Part shown: piece by piece, positions 4,973-5,014 of the stretch | Position numbering within the stretch: the stretch's first letter is position 1 | How the letters are laid out: each line of letters begins with the position of its first letter | Assembly (NCBI GenBank): GCA_031258995.1 | Contig: JAIRMB010000017.1 | Coordinates: 1-5,014, forward strand | Source of the DNA: Puniceicoccales bacterium | Lineage (GTDB): Bacteria; Verrucomicrobiota; Verrucomicrobiia; Opitutales; JAIRLM01 | DNA length: 5,014 nucleotides | Reading direction: 5' to 3' | Position numbers and translations under genes: made by a program | Notes under the pieces: generated by a model | What the model was told of the DNA's origin: nothing | The model's database searches: none | Seen by the model: the letters and a program-made list of their open reading frames with translations, nothing else

Positions 4973-5014
4973 ATGAAGTTTTCGGTGGACCGAGAGGTGC
5001 TCTGTGACGCTCTG
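4973..5014 (+). CDS. dnaN: DNA polymerase III beta sliding clamp, first 14 codons
   Basis: DnaN is the ring-shaped clamp that tethers DNA polymerase III to DNA. Only the first 14 residues are present before the window ends, reading MKFSVDREVLCDAL. This closely follows the typical clamp N-terminus (MKFTVEREHLLKPL in E. coli). An ATG at 4968 is out of frame and meets TGA at once. There is no good Shine-Dalgarno sequence: AGGA at 4954-4957 is 15 nt away, which is too far. dnaA is not upstream, so the classical dnaA-dnaN pair is not present here. The identification rests on a short peptide, so confidence is moderate. Confidence 0.7.
   Translation, partial: MKFSVDREVLCDAL

Overview
The window looks like ordinary chromosomal DNA from a GC-rich Gram-negative bacterium. 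Most of it is housekeeping genes, and it has no insertion sequence, phage gene or CRISPR array. The pairing of a chlamydia-like ClpP (no recognisable axial-loop segment) with a stand-alone FabV enoyl reductase and a flagellar FliO-like protein makes me lean towards the PVC group, most likely Verrucomicrobiota. This is inference from gene content; no marker in the window settles it.

Layout. (1) Positions 1-326 (+): the 3' part of peptidyl-tRNA hydrolase (pth), cut by the window edge. (2) Positions 347-503 (-): tRNA-Pro(UGG) and tRNA-Gln(CUG), both with encoded CCA ends, transcribed Gln then Pro and converging on pth. (3) Positions 504-754: a gap without a gene, holding several AAGTTTT-centred repeats. 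(4) Positions 755-1552 (+): an unrecognised probable lipoprotein. (5) Positions 1629-2360 (-): the 16S rRNA methyltransferase RsmE, converging on the lipoprotein gene. (6) Positions 2361-2446: a short divergent promoter region. (7) Positions 2447-4825 (+): a likely operon of a FliO-like membrane protein, FabV and ClpP. fabV follows 25 nt after the fliO-like gene, and fabV and clpP share an ATGA overlap. (8) Positions 4826-4972: an intergenic region with nested inverted repeats and a TTGACA box. (9) Positions 4973-5014 (+): the first 14 codons of dnaN (beta sliding clamp), cut by the window edge.

Functional themes. Pth, the two tRNAs and RsmE belong to translation, FabV to the last step of fatty-acid elongation, ClpP to proteolysis, and DnaN to replication. 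The parts most worth a second look are the fliO-like/fabV/clpP operon with its apparently leaderless first gene, the unusual acidic, Cys-containing N-terminus of the ClpP, the unknown lipoprotein, and the recurrent AAGTTTT element in non-coding DNA. I found no clearly new multi-gene system.
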